A DNA stretch of 33,769 bases from the NCBI GenBank assembly GCA_003818285.1, contig RPRB01000033.1, positions 1-33,769 on the forward strand, in the 5' to 3' direction. Below are positions 15,691-23,330 of the stretch, one piece after another. This stretch comes from Myxococcaceae bacterium. Its GTDB lineage: Bacteria > Myxococcota > Myxococcia > Myxococcales > Myxococcaceae. Numbering within the stretch: the first letter of the stretch is position 1; every line of letters starts with the position of its first letter. A program made the translations under genes and the position numbers. The notes beneath the pieces were generated by a model. The model saw nothing but the letters and a program-made list of their open reading frames with translations, did not search any database and had not been told where the DNA came from.

Positions 15691-16848
15691 TCAGCGGGTG
15701 GCGCGATGGAGCTCACGGGCGAGCTCACCCACCCGCCCGACGTCCACCACGAACGTCAGCTGCAGCGGTGAGCCGTGCACCGCCCGCACCTCGATGCCCA
15801 GGGCGGCCGCGGCCCCGAGACACCCGGCGAGGAGCGCGCTGTCGGTCCCCACTCCAGGCCCGGCGAGGGTGACCGTTCCCAGGCCCGGGCGCGGCTCGGC
15901 CCCGAGAGCGCGGACGCTCGCGTCGAACGCCTCCACCCCGTGCACGTCCTGGAGAGGGACGACCAGGAGCAGCCGCCCCATCGCCCCGCGGGACCCGGCC
16001 ACCAGCCGGAGGCGGACCTCGTCCCCGGCAAGCCGGCGGAGCACCGACTCCAGCTGGGCGTCGGCCAGCTCGAGCACCCGGATCTCCGTGTCGGTAGCCA
16101 CCGCCCGCACCGGCGCGGGGTCGGGCCCGATGCGCGAGCCGGTGCCGCCCGCATGGGTGCTCCGTGCCTCGATGACGATGCCGGCGTTCCGTGCGAACTC
16201 CACCGCCTGCGCGTTGAGCACCCGGGCGCCCGCGGCCGCCAGCTCCTGCATCGTCCCGTAGTCCAGGGTCTCCAGCTTCCTGGCCTCCGGGACAACCCTC
16301 GGGTCGGCGGAGAAGACCCCGTCCACGTCCGAGTAGATCTCGCAGGCCTCGGCCCCGAGCGCGGCGGCGAGAGCTACCGCGGTGGTATCGCTCCCCCCGC
16401 GGCCGAGCGTGGTCACCTCGCGGTTGCGAGAGACGCCCTGGTACCCGGCGACGATGACCACCCTCCCCTTCCCCAGCTCCTCGCGGATGCGGACCGGCCG
16501 CACCTCGACGATCCGCGCCTGGGAGTGCGCGTCGTCGGTGATGATCCCGCTCTGGCTGCCGGTGAAGCTGATCGCCGGGACTCCCTGCTCGTGCAACGCC
16601 ATGGAGAGGAGGGCCATGCTGATCCGCTCCCCGCACGTGAGGAGCATGTCCAGCTCGCGGCGGGGGGGATCCGAGGACATCCGCTTGGCCAGGGTGAGCA
16701 GCTCGTCGGTGGTGTCACCCATGGCCGAGACCACCACCACCATCTGGTGGCCCTCGGCTCGCCTGGCCGCCACCCGCGCCGCGACCTTCCGGATGCGCTC
16801 CACGTCGGCGACCGAGGAGCCTCCGAACTTCTGGACGATCACGCTCAT
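15691..16848 (-). CDS. lysC: Aspartate kinase
   Basis: A 385-residue protein with ATG at 16848. It phosphorylates aspartate, the first step towards lysine, threonine, methionine and diaminopimelate. The N-terminal kinase domain has KFGGSS (7-12), [27 protein letters not shown], the [13 protein letters not shown] loop, [18 protein letters not shown] and [15 protein letters not shown], all intact. The last 130 or so residues form two ACT-type regulatory domains (starting near [12 protein letters not shown] and [20 protein letters not shown]), so allosteric control by lysine or threonine is expected. Length is slightly below the usual 400-410. It is transcribed divergently from the ABC operon across a 117-bp gap. 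Confidence 0.93.
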   Translation of the reverse strand: MSVIVQKFGGSSVADVERIRKVAARVAARRAEGHQMVVVVSAMGDTTDELLTLAKRMSSDPPRRELDMLLTCGERISMALLSMALHEQGVPAISFTGSQSGIITDDAHSQARIVEVRPVRIREELGKGRVVIVAGYQGVSRNREVTTLGRGGSDTTAVALAAALGAEACEIYSDVDGVFSADPRVVPEARKLETLDYGTMQELAAAGARVLNAQAVEFARNAGIVIEARSTHAGGTGSRIGPDPAPVRAVATDTEIRVLELADAQLESVLRRLAGDEVRLRLVAGSRGAMGRLLLVVPLQDVHGVEAFDASVRALGAEPRPGLGTVTLAGPGVGTDSALLAGCLGAAAALGIEVRAVHGSPLQLTFVVDVGRVGELARELHRATR

Positions 16849-16906
16849 GTCGGGTCGAGGTCGATGCACCGGCCGGGCCACGGAAAGAATCCGTGTGCCA
16901 CGCGTG

Positions 16907-16934
16907 TTGACAGACCGGTGCCCATCCATAGTAT
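16907..16934 (+). promoter_or_regulatory. Candidate sigma-70 promoter of the ABC/DUF4340 operon
   Basis: A perfect TTGACA (16907-16912) is followed after 16 bases by TAGTAT (16929-16934), which matches four of six bases of the -10 consensus. It lies about 30 bp before the ATG of the ATPase gene. The region is otherwise GC-rich, so the match stands out. Confidence 0.55.
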
Positions 16935-16965
16935 CGCGCGCCCGCTCGCGAGGAATGACAGTCCA

Positions 16966-17694
16966 ATGGCGATGATCGAGGTCACCGGGCTCAGCAAGCG
17001 GTACCGCGACCGGATCGCGGTGGAGGACCTGACTTTCGGCGTTCCCGAAGGAGAGATCCTGGGCTTCCTCGGACCGAACGGGGCCGGGAAGTCCACCACC
17101 ATGCGGATCCTCGCCGGATACCTCCCCGCCTCGAGCGGGACGGTGAAGGTCGCGGGGTTCGACGTCTTCGAGGAGCCCTACGAGGTGAAGCGGCGCATCG
17201 GCTACCTGCCGGAGACGCCGCCGCTCTACCCCGAGATGACGGTCCGGGGGTACTTGAAGTTCGTCGCCTCCATCAAGGGAGTCCGGCGCGGCCAGATGGC
17301 CGCGGAGCTGGAGCGAGTCGCCCACGCCACCGGCGTCGCCGATGTGTTGGAGCGCCTCATCCAGAACCTCTCCAAGGGGTACCGGCAACGGGTGGGCGTC
17401 GCCCAGGCCCTGCTCGGCAATCCGCCGGTGCTGATCCTCGACGAGCCCACCGAGGGCCTCGATCCCAGCCAGCGCGCCGAGGTGCGCCAGCTGATCAAGG
17501 GCCTCGCCGGGCAGCACACGGTCATCCTCTCCACCCACATCCTCTCGGAGGTCACCATGACCTGCGAGCGGGTACTCATCCTCAACCAGGGACGGATGGT
17601 GGCCTTCGACGAGATCCGGAACCTGGCCCACGCACTGGGCCAGGGCGACCAGACCTCGCTGGAGGACATCTTCCTCAAGCTCACCGCCGCCTGA
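16966..17694 (+). CDS. ABC transporter ATP-binding protein, GldA-type
   Basis: A 242-residue ATPase. It has Walker [10 protein letters not shown] (36-44), the Q-loop-like region [16 protein letters not shown], the signature [10 protein letters not shown] (135-144), Walker B VLILDEP (155-161) and the switch His in LSTHILSEV. The [12 protein letters not shown] context and the short size match the drug-export/GldA subgroup that pairs with ABC-2 permeases. The ATG at 16966 is chosen because the family N-terminus ([11 protein letters not shown]) begins here; a second ATG at 16972 is possible. It is the first gene of a tight four-gene run with a matching permease, a GldG-like protein and a DUF4340 protein. 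What is exported is unknown. Confidence 0.93.
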   Translation: MAMIEVTGLSKRYRDRIAVEDLTFGVPEGEILGFLGPNGAGKSTTMRILAGYLPASSGTVKVAGFDVFEEPYEVKRRIGYLPETPPLYPEMTVRGYLKFVASIKGVRRGQMAAELERVAHATGVADVLERLIQNLSKGYRQRVGVAQALLGNPPVLILDEPTEGLDPSQRAEVRQLIKGLAGQHTVILSTHILSEVTMTCERVLILNQGRMVAFDEIRNLAHALGQGDQTSLEDIFLKLTAA

Positions 17695-17717
17695 CGCCGG
17701 AACGGAGCACGACCCGC

Positions 17718-18521
17718 ATGCGCAACGCGCTGGCCATCGCCCGCAAGGAGCTGGGCATCTACTTCAGCACGCCGTGGGCCTACGTGGTCTTCACCGCGAT
17801 GCTCGGAATCTCGTCGTTCTTCTTCGTGAACCTGCTGGCCACCTTCAAGGAGGTCCAGGGGCTGGCCCGGGTGTACGGCTGGGCGCGGCTCCCGCCGGAG
17901 TACGGTCTGTTCAAGAACCTGACCGACGGCATCGTGGTCCAGCTCTGGGACGTCATCGGCGTCATCACCCTCTTCGTCGCCCCCTTCCTCTCCATGCGGC
18001 TCTTCGCCGAGGAGAAGCGCAACCGGACCTTCGAGCTGCTGATGACCGCGCCGGTACGGCCCTGGGAGATCGTCCTCGGCAAGTACCTCGGCGGCGTGGG
18101 GGTGATCTGGGCCACCCTCGGCCTGACGATCATCTTCCCCATCACCCTGTCGCTGTTCGGCTCCAGCGAGTCCGGGACCGCGCTGGAGTGGAGCACGGTG
18201 ACCCTCGGCTTCGCAGGTCTCCTGCTCTGGGGCGCCACCTGCCTCGGGGTGGGAATGTTCGTCTCCTCCCTCACCGAGAGCCAGATGCTCGCGGCGTTCC
18301 TCACCTTCGCCATCCTGCTTCCCTGGATGCTCCTCCGCGGTCTGGCCCAGAGCGCCGACGAGCCGTGGCGGAGCATCGCCAATCACCTGTCGTTCAGCTC
18401 GCAGCTGTCCACGCTCTCGCGGGGCGTGCTGGACCTGAAGGCACTGGTCTTCTTCCTCTCGGTGATCCTCTTCTCGCTGCTGCTCACCCATCGCACGGTG
18501 GAAGCGCAGCGCTGGGCCTGA
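17718..18521 (+). CDS. ABC-2 type permease, GldF-type
   Basis: A 267-residue integral membrane protein with about six helices. It begins with the amphipathic [18 protein letters not shown] typical of GldF/NosY-like ABC-2 permeases, followed by the cytoplasmic [19 protein letters not shown] coupling motif after the second helix. The last helix ends just before the stop ([20 protein letters not shown]). It would form the channel powered by the ATPase encoded 23 bp upstream and work with the GldG-like protein encoded 3 bp downstream. In Bacteroidota GldA/F/G support gliding, but relatives are widespread in non-gliding bacteria, so a role in motility is not implied by this gene alone. Confidence 0.92.
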   Translation: MRNALAIARKELGIYFSTPWAYVVFTAMLGISSFFFVNLLATFKEVQGLARVYGWARLPPEYGLFKNLTDGIVVQLWDVIGVITLFVAPFLSMRLFAEEKRNRTFELLMTAPVRPWEIVLGKYLGGVGVIWATLGLTIIFPITLSLFGSSESGTALEWSTVTLGFAGLLLWGATCLGVGMFVSSLTESQMLAAFLTFAILLPWMLLRGLAQSADEPWRSIANHLSFSSQLSTLSRGVLDLKALVFFLSVILFSLLLTHRTVEAQRWA

Positions 18522-18524
18522 CCG

Positions 18525-20096
18525 ATGAACACCCGCACCCTGGGAAAGATCCTCGGAGCGCTGGGGCTGGTGGCACTGCTCTCCGCCCCCTACACCTACT
18601 TCGTGACCACGGGCTCCCCGTGGATGGCGGCGGTCAAGGCTGCGCTGGGCGTGCTCCTCATCGGTGCCTACTTCGCCACCAACCTCGGAGAGTTCGGGCA
18701 GTTCGCCTCGCGCCGGAGCACCTTCTACCTGGTCTCCACCATCGCGACCGTCCTCGTGGTGCTGATCGGTCTGGTGGCGGTGAACTACGTCACCGCGAAG
18801 AAGGGCAAGAGCTGGGACCTCACCACCAAGAAGATCTTCACCCTCGCCCCCCAGACCAAGAGCGCCCTCGCCTCCTTGAAGGAAAAGGTGCGGGCCTACG
18901 CCTTCCTCGCCCCGAGCGATCCGGATTACGAGCAGGTGGACCGGCTGCTCCAGCGGTACCGGGAGCTGGCGCCGGACCGGTTCGAGGTGGTGTTCAAGGA
19001 CCCGCGGAAGGCCCCCGACCTGGCGCAGAAGTTCCAGCTGCGCGAGGGCCAAACGACGCTGGTCCTCACCCGCGGCTCGGGTGACAAGGAGAACCACACC
19101 ACGGTGTCGGTCTCGGGCGGGGTCACCGAGCAGGACCTCACCAACGCGCTGATCAAGCTGAACGCGGTCGGCGAGCAGAAGGTCTACTTCACCACCGGGC
19201 ATGGCGAGTGGCCGCTCGAGCCCAGTCAGCCCCGCGACCCCGGCTCCCTGAGCGAGCTGCGGAAGACGCTGCTCCAGGAAGGCTACGTTCCGAGCACCAT
19301 CAACCTCGCCGACGGCAAGGAGGTCCCGAAGGACGCCGCGCTGGTGGTGGTGGCGGGCGCGCGGAGCAAGTTCGGAAAGACCGAGGCGGACCAGCTCGGG
19401 AAGTACCTCGAGCAGGGCGGCCGGATGCTCTACTTCGCCGAGGCCTCCGCCGAGCCGGGGCTGGACGCCGTGCTTGCCCGGTACGGCATCCAGGTCGACC
19501 CGGGGCTGGTGGCCGACGACGTCTACGCCATCGACAGCCCGTACCTGGTGGTGTCGCACTTCTTCGGCGACACCGAGCTGGCCCGCGACCTCAAGAAGGC
19601 CCAGTACAACCTCCAATTCCCCACCGCGCGCGGGCTGACCGCGCTCAAGGAGGGCCTGGCGGAGGGGACCGAGGTCGCGGCGGTCCTCACCACCTCGCCC
19701 AACGGGTTCGAGGTGAAGGCTCCCACCGAGAATCCGCAGCGGCAGAGCGGAGCCAAGGCGGGAAGCATCCCCCTGGTCCTCCAGGCCACCCGGAACGTGG
19801 GGAGCGCGGAGGGGAAGCGGAACGACGAGATGCGGCTGGTCGTCTTCGGCGACTCGGAGATCCTGGTCGACCAGAACTGGGGCGACGAGCCCAACCGGAA
19901 CATGGTGATGAACGCCTTCGCCTGGGCGACGAGCCAGGTGCAGAAGATCACCATCCGCCCGCCGGACCGGGACATCTCCACCATCGACCTGGACGCGCCC
20001 CGGCTGGCGCGGATCCGGTTCCTGGCCACCGACCTGGTGCCCTTCGGGCTGCTCGCCGTGGGGCTGGCGATCTGGCTGAACCGCCGCAACAAGTGA
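18525..20096 (+). CDS. GldG-like ABC transporter auxiliary protein
   Basis: A 523-residue membrane-anchored protein. Three helices occur near the N-terminus (ILGALGLVALLSAPYTYF, AAVKAALGVLLIGAYFATNL and YLVSTIATVLVVLIGLVAVN), then a large periplasmic domain of the ABC_transp_aux type (LTTKKIFTLAPQTKSALASL, KVYFTTGHGEW, ADQLGKYLEQGGRMLYFAE), and a final helix LVPFGLLAVGLAIWL before a basic tail. This is the architecture of GldG-type subunits, which look like degenerate substrate-binding or scaffold parts of the exporter. It starts 3 bp after the permease stop and is followed after 1 bp by the DUF4340 gene, so the set is translated together. Confidence 0.9.
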   Translation: MNTRTLGKILGALGLVALLSAPYTYFVTTGSPWMAAVKAALGVLLIGAYFATNLGEFGQFASRRSTFYLVSTIATVLVVLIGLVAVNYVTAKKGKSWDLTTKKIFTLAPQTKSALASLKEKVRAYAFLAPSDPDYEQVDRLLQRYRELAPDRFEVVFKDPRKAPDLAQKFQLREGQTTLVLTRGSGDKENHTTVSVSGGVTEQDLTNALIKLNAVGEQKVYFTTGHGEWPLEPSQPRDPGSLSELRKTLLQEGYVPSTINLADGKEVPKDAALVVVAGARSKFGKTEADQLGKYLEQGGRMLYFAEASAEPGLDAVLARYGIQVDPGLVADDVYAIDSPYLVVSHFFGDTELARDLKKAQYNLQFPTARGLTALKEGLAEGTEVAAVLTTSPNGFEVKAPTENPQRQSGAKAGSIPLVLQATRNVGSAEGKRNDEMRLVVFGDSEILVDQNWGDEPNRNMVMNAFAWATSQVQKITIRPPDRDISTIDLDAPRLARIRFLATDLVPFGLLAVGLAIWLNRRNK

Positions 20097-20097
20097 C

Positions 20098-21555
20098 ATG
20101 AGCGCCCGGAGCAAGAACCTCTGGACCCTGCTGGGGGCGGCGGTGGTCGGCACCGGCCTCGCGCTCTACGCCTACTTCGGGGTGATGAAGGGCGAGGAGA
20201 AGAAGGACGAGCAGAAGCGCGCCGCCGAGCGACTGGTCCAGCCCGTGTCGCGCCCGGACGGCGGCACCGACACGGTCCGCTACGACCGCCTGGTGGTGAA
20301 GGCGAAGGGCGAGACCACCGAGCTCGCGCGGCTGCCCGACCAGTTCTGGGTCATCACCCGCCCGCTGAAGACCGCCGCCGACGTGCAGACCGCCGAGGGG
20401 ATCGTCAGCGCGCTCCAGTTCGCGCGGATCCGCGCGACGGTGGAGGAGAAGCCGACGCCGGAGGACCTCCATCGGTTCGGCCTGGACAAGCCGGGCGTGG
20501 AGGTCGTCGCTTCGGCGGAAGGAGTTCCCCCGCTGACAGTGCGCCTCGGGGTGGAGAACCCCTACGACGGAAGCGCGTACCTGCAGCGCGAGGGGGATCT
20601 CAAGGTCTACTCGGTCGACGGATCGACGCGGTCCAGCCTGGACAAGGGCACGTTCGATCTCCGCGACCGGGACGTGCTCGCGGTCCGGGACCTGGGCATC
20701 ACCCGCATCGAGGTCCGTGGCAAGAAGCGCGACTGGGCCGTGGGCCGGGACCCGGGGCAGCCGTACGCGTTCGTGCGTCCGGCGAGAGAGGATGCGGACA
20801 CCGCCGCCATCTCCGGGTGGCTGAGCTCGCTGCGGGGCACGAAGGCCACGAAGTACCTCCCGGACAGCCCGGCCGAGCGAAAGCGCACCGGGGTGGAGAA
20901 GCCGGTGGTCGAGGCGACCTTCCAGCGCGGGACCACCGAGACGGTCCGGGTGCGGCTCGCCGCCGGGAAGGCCGAGACCGACCCGGTCTACGTGCTGCGC
21001 GAGGACCAGTACGGGCCCGCACTGGCCGAGGTGCCGCGGGCCGCGCTGGCGGCGCTGGACAAGAGCCCGGCCGAGCTGCGCGATCGCTCCGTCCTCCGAG
21101 CGAAGCCCGAGGACGTGAGCCGGATCCGGATCGGCAGCGGCGATGGCGCGCTCGTGCTGGAGCGCCAGCGTCCGGCGGACGGCGGGCCGGAGAGCTGGCA
21201 CGTCGGCGGTCCGACCGGGGCAGTCGCGGACTCCTTCAAGGCCAGCTCGCTGCTCTACAACCTCACCTCGCTCCGCTCCCAGGCGACCGAGGAGAAGCTT
21301 CCGACCGACCCGAAGTCGACCGGGCTCGGGCCCACGGCGCGGACGCTCGTGTTCGAAGGGCAGGACGGAAAGACGCTCGGCAGCATCGCGGTGGGCGGGA
21401 CGTCGAAGAAGCCGGCCGGGACCTTCGTGCGGGATGACCGCGGCCGGGTGGTGGTCATCGACAGCGCGCGACTCAAGGAGCTTCCGTCCAAGGCGGCCGA
21501 TCTGCTACCACCGCCGCCGCCCGCTGCTCCGGTGGGTGCAGATGCCGGAAGCTGA
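20098..21555 (+). CDS. DUF4340 domain-containing protein
   Basis: A 485-residue protein with one N-terminal membrane helix (NLWTLLGAAVVGTGLALYAY) followed by a charged region and a large extracytoplasmic part made of repeated beta-rich units. FWVITRPLKTAADVQTAEGI and the later YDGSAYLQREGDLKVYSVDG are the typical DUF4340 repeats. The C-terminus is Pro/Ala-rich. DUF4340 genes regularly follow gldG-like genes, and here the ATG is one base after the GldG-like stop. The function of the domain is unknown; it probably completes the periplasmic side of the transporter. Confidence 0.9.
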   Translation: MSARSKNLWTLLGAAVVGTGLALYAYFGVMKGEEKKDEQKRAAERLVQPVSRPDGGTDTVRYDRLVVKAKGETTELARLPDQFWVITRPLKTAADVQTAEGIVSALQFARIRATVEEKPTPEDLHRFGLDKPGVEVVASAEGVPPLTVRLGVENPYDGSAYLQREGDLKVYSVDGSTRSSLDKGTFDLRDRDVLAVRDLGITRIEVRGKKRDWAVGRDPGQPYAFVRPAREDADTAAISGWLSSLRGTKATKYLPDSPAERKRTGVEKPVVEATFQRGTTETVRVRLAAGKAETDPVYVLREDQYGPALAEVPRAALAALDKSPAELRDRSVLRAKPEDVSRIRIGSGDGALVLERQRPADGGPESWHVGGPTGAVADSFKASSLLYNLTSLRSQATEEKLPTDPKSTGLGPTARTLVFEGQDGKTLGSIAVGGTSKKPAGTFVRDDRGRVVVIDSARLKELPSKAADLLPPPPPAAPVGADAGS

Positions 21556-21571
21556 CCTCGCTGAGCCGAGG
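21556..21571 (+). terminator. Possible terminator hairpin after DUF4340 gene
   Basis: CCTCG (21556-21560) pairs with CGAGG (21567-21571) around a 6-nt loop directly behind the stop of the last gene of the ABC operon and before a convergent gene. The stem is short and no T tract follows, so the call is weak. Confidence 0.3.
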
Positions 21572-21597
21572 ACGTTCCTGAACCGGTCGCGCTTCCT

Positions 21598-21903
21598 TCA
21601 GTCCTCGCTCGTGGCGTACGCCTCGTAGTGGTGGACGAAGCTGTCGAGGAGCACGGGCCGCTCCTCCTCCGGGACGACGGCCTGCTCCCAGTCCGGACCC
21701 ACGAACGCGCGGATCGACTCGACGCTGTCCCAGAGCGTGACCATGACGAACTCGTCCTTCGAGTGCCCGAGGGGGCGCCCGGCGTAGAAACCGAGCAGCC
21801 CCTTCTGCTTGCGGACCAGCGGCACCGAGAGCCGCCGCGCCATGGCCTCGAAGTCGGCCTGCCGGCCGGGCTGGACGTGGGCGCGAAAGACACGGATGAC
21901 CAT
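21598..21903 (-). CDS. Antibiotic biosynthesis monooxygenase (ABM) domain protein
   Basis: A 101-residue single-domain protein of the dimeric alpha/beta-barrel ABM fold. It has VIRVFRAHVQPGRQADFEAM at the N-terminus, LLGFYAGRPLGHSKDEFVMV and LWDSVESIRAFVG, in the usual order. Members include quinol monooxygenases and haem-degrading enzymes, but many are uncharacterised, and no haem-binding residue set can be confirmed here. The ATG at 21903 gives the normal family start. It is encoded 80 bp downstream of the epimerase gene on the same strand and could share its transcript. Confidence 0.8.
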   Translation of the reverse strand: MVIRVFRAHVQPGRQADFEAMARRLSVPLVRKQKGLLGFYAGRPLGHSKDEFVMVTLWDSVESIRAFVGPDWEQAVVPEEERPVLLDSFVHHYEAYATSED

Positions 21904-21983
21904 CGGGACCTCCGACGCCGTGGCACCTGACCACGGGATGCAGGACCCTGCCAGTTCCCTGCCGGCTCAGATCATCCGCCGAA

Positions 21984-23096
21984 TCATCCCCGCGCCTCCA
22001 GCCGGGCGCCGATCCCGGCGAGCTCGTGGCGGTCACGTTGACGGGCCAGCCACTCGGCAAGCTCCAGCAACCCCTCGGTGAACGACACCCGGGCTTCGTA
22101 ACCAAGCGCCTTCGCGGCGAGCGTGGTGTCGGCCACGCTGTGCCGCACGTCGCCCTCCCGGTACTGGCCGGTGATCTGCGGCCGGAGCTCCCGCCGCCCG
22201 AGGGCCTCCGCCATCTGCGCGGCCGCGGCGCGGACGGTCATGCTGCTGCCGCTCCCGACGTTGAAGACCCTTCCGCCGGCGACGGCGGACTCGAGGGTCA
22301 GGCGGCAGGCGCGCACCACGTCGTGCACGTTGACGAGATCTCGCTGCTGCAGTCCGTCCTCGAAGATGATCGGCGCGTTCCCCGCCAGAAGGCGCGAGGC
22401 GAAGGTGGCCAGCATCCCGCCGTCGGGATTGCCGAGCGCCTGCCGGGGTCCGTAGACATTGGAGAACCGGAGCGCAACGGTGGGAATGGCGTGCGCCCGG
22501 CCGACCATCAGGCACAGCCTTTCTTGGTGATGCTTCACCAGCGCGGAGATCGAGCCGAGGGAGGGGGACTTCGTCTCGGGCGTGGGAATCGGCTCGAGCG
22601 GCTCGCCCTCGGGCCCGCACGGCTCCCAGCGGCCGGCCTGCAGCTGCGAGAGGGGCCGCTCCTCGGCCTCGACGATCCTCCCCTCCGGGGTCCGGTAGAG
22701 CCCCTCGCCGTAGACGCTCGTCGAGCTGGCGACGACGAGCTTCTCCACCGGCTTCCGGACGACCGCCTCGAGCAGCACCGCGGTGCCGAAGTCGTTGACG
22801 CTGCTGCAGTGGGCGATGTCCTGGATGCTCCGTCCTGCGCCGACCCCCGCCGCGAGATGGAAGACGGCGTCCACCCTCTTCAGTGCCCGCTCCACCGCCC
22901 GCCGGTCGCGGACGTCTCCGCGGATGAGCTCGACGTCGGCGGCGAGGTACCCGGGGCGGGAGCGTGCGTCCCCGTGAACCTGCGGGATGAGCGAGTCCAG
23001 CGCCCGCACCCGGTACCCCCGCGCGAGCAGCTCGTCGGCCAGATGCGAGCCGATGAACCCGGCTCCCCCTGTGATCAGCACTCGCTTCCGCGCCAT
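21984..23096 (-). CDS. NAD-dependent epimerase/dehydratase with Ser in place of catalytic Tyr
   Basis: A 370-residue extended short-chain dehydrogenase acting on nucleotide sugars. The NAD site GGAGFIGSHL (10-19) and the catalytic-region SSTSVYGEG (124-132), RFSNVYGPRQAL and LVNVHDVVRACRL are present. The family normally has YxxxK; here the segment reads SISALVK, with Lys188 kept but Ser184 (codon 22545-22547) where Tyr is expected. Relatives recalled for this subgroup read SVYALSK. A single base change (TCC for TAC) explains it, so it may be a real inactivating or specificity change or a base error. Insertions around 130-180 (EGLYRTPEGRIVE, PTPETKSPSLG) are subgroup features. It is divergent from the propeller lipoprotein gene. 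Confidence 0.88.
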   Translation of the reverse strand: MARKRVLITGGAGFIGSHLADELLARGYRVRALDSLIPQVHGDARSRPGYLAADVELIRGDVRDRRAVERALKRVDAVFHLAAGVGAGRSIQDIAHCSSVNDFGTAVLLEAVVRKPVEKLVVASSTSVYGEGLYRTPEGRIVEAEERPLSQLQAGRWEPCGPEGEPLEPIPTPETKSPSLGSISALVKHHQERLCLMVGRAHAIPTVALRFSNVYGPRQALGNPDGGMLATFASRLLAGNAPIIFEDGLQQRDLVNVHDVVRACRLTLESAVAGGRVFNVGSGSSMTVRAAAAQMAEALGRRELRPQITGQYREGDVRHSVADTTLAAKALGYEARVSFTEGLLELAEWLARQRDRHELAGIGARLEARG

Positions 23097-23330
23097 CTCC
23101 GCCGTCGCCCCCGTCGTGAGTCCCGAAGCAGCTCCAAGGACCTATGCACGCGAGCTGACCCTGCGGAGGCCAGCAGACAGTTGCGGGACCTCGACTGTGT
23201 GAAGCCGGACCACCGATTCACGCCCCGTGCGGCCCCGTGTGGGAGCAGGTAGGACCCTGACGTTCGCTTTGCCCGGAAGGGATGGCTCGCGGTCCAGGGG
23301 TCTGTGCGAAGAGCCTCCCCGGAGATCCGA
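23097..23330. promoter_or_regulatory. Divergent intergenic region before the caspase operon
   Basis: This 234-bp gap lies between the leftward epimerase gene and the rightward five-gene operon and must hold both promoters. The ribosome-binding GGAG (23321-23324) of the first lipoprotein gene is clear. No convincing -35/-10 pair or ECF-type promoter could be picked out by eye, and no gene is seen. Confidence 0.4.

Noticed and set aside
17226-20153. 975-codon open frame on the minus strand opposite the ABC operon
   Set aside because: Antisense shadow of three clearly recognised plus-strand genes.
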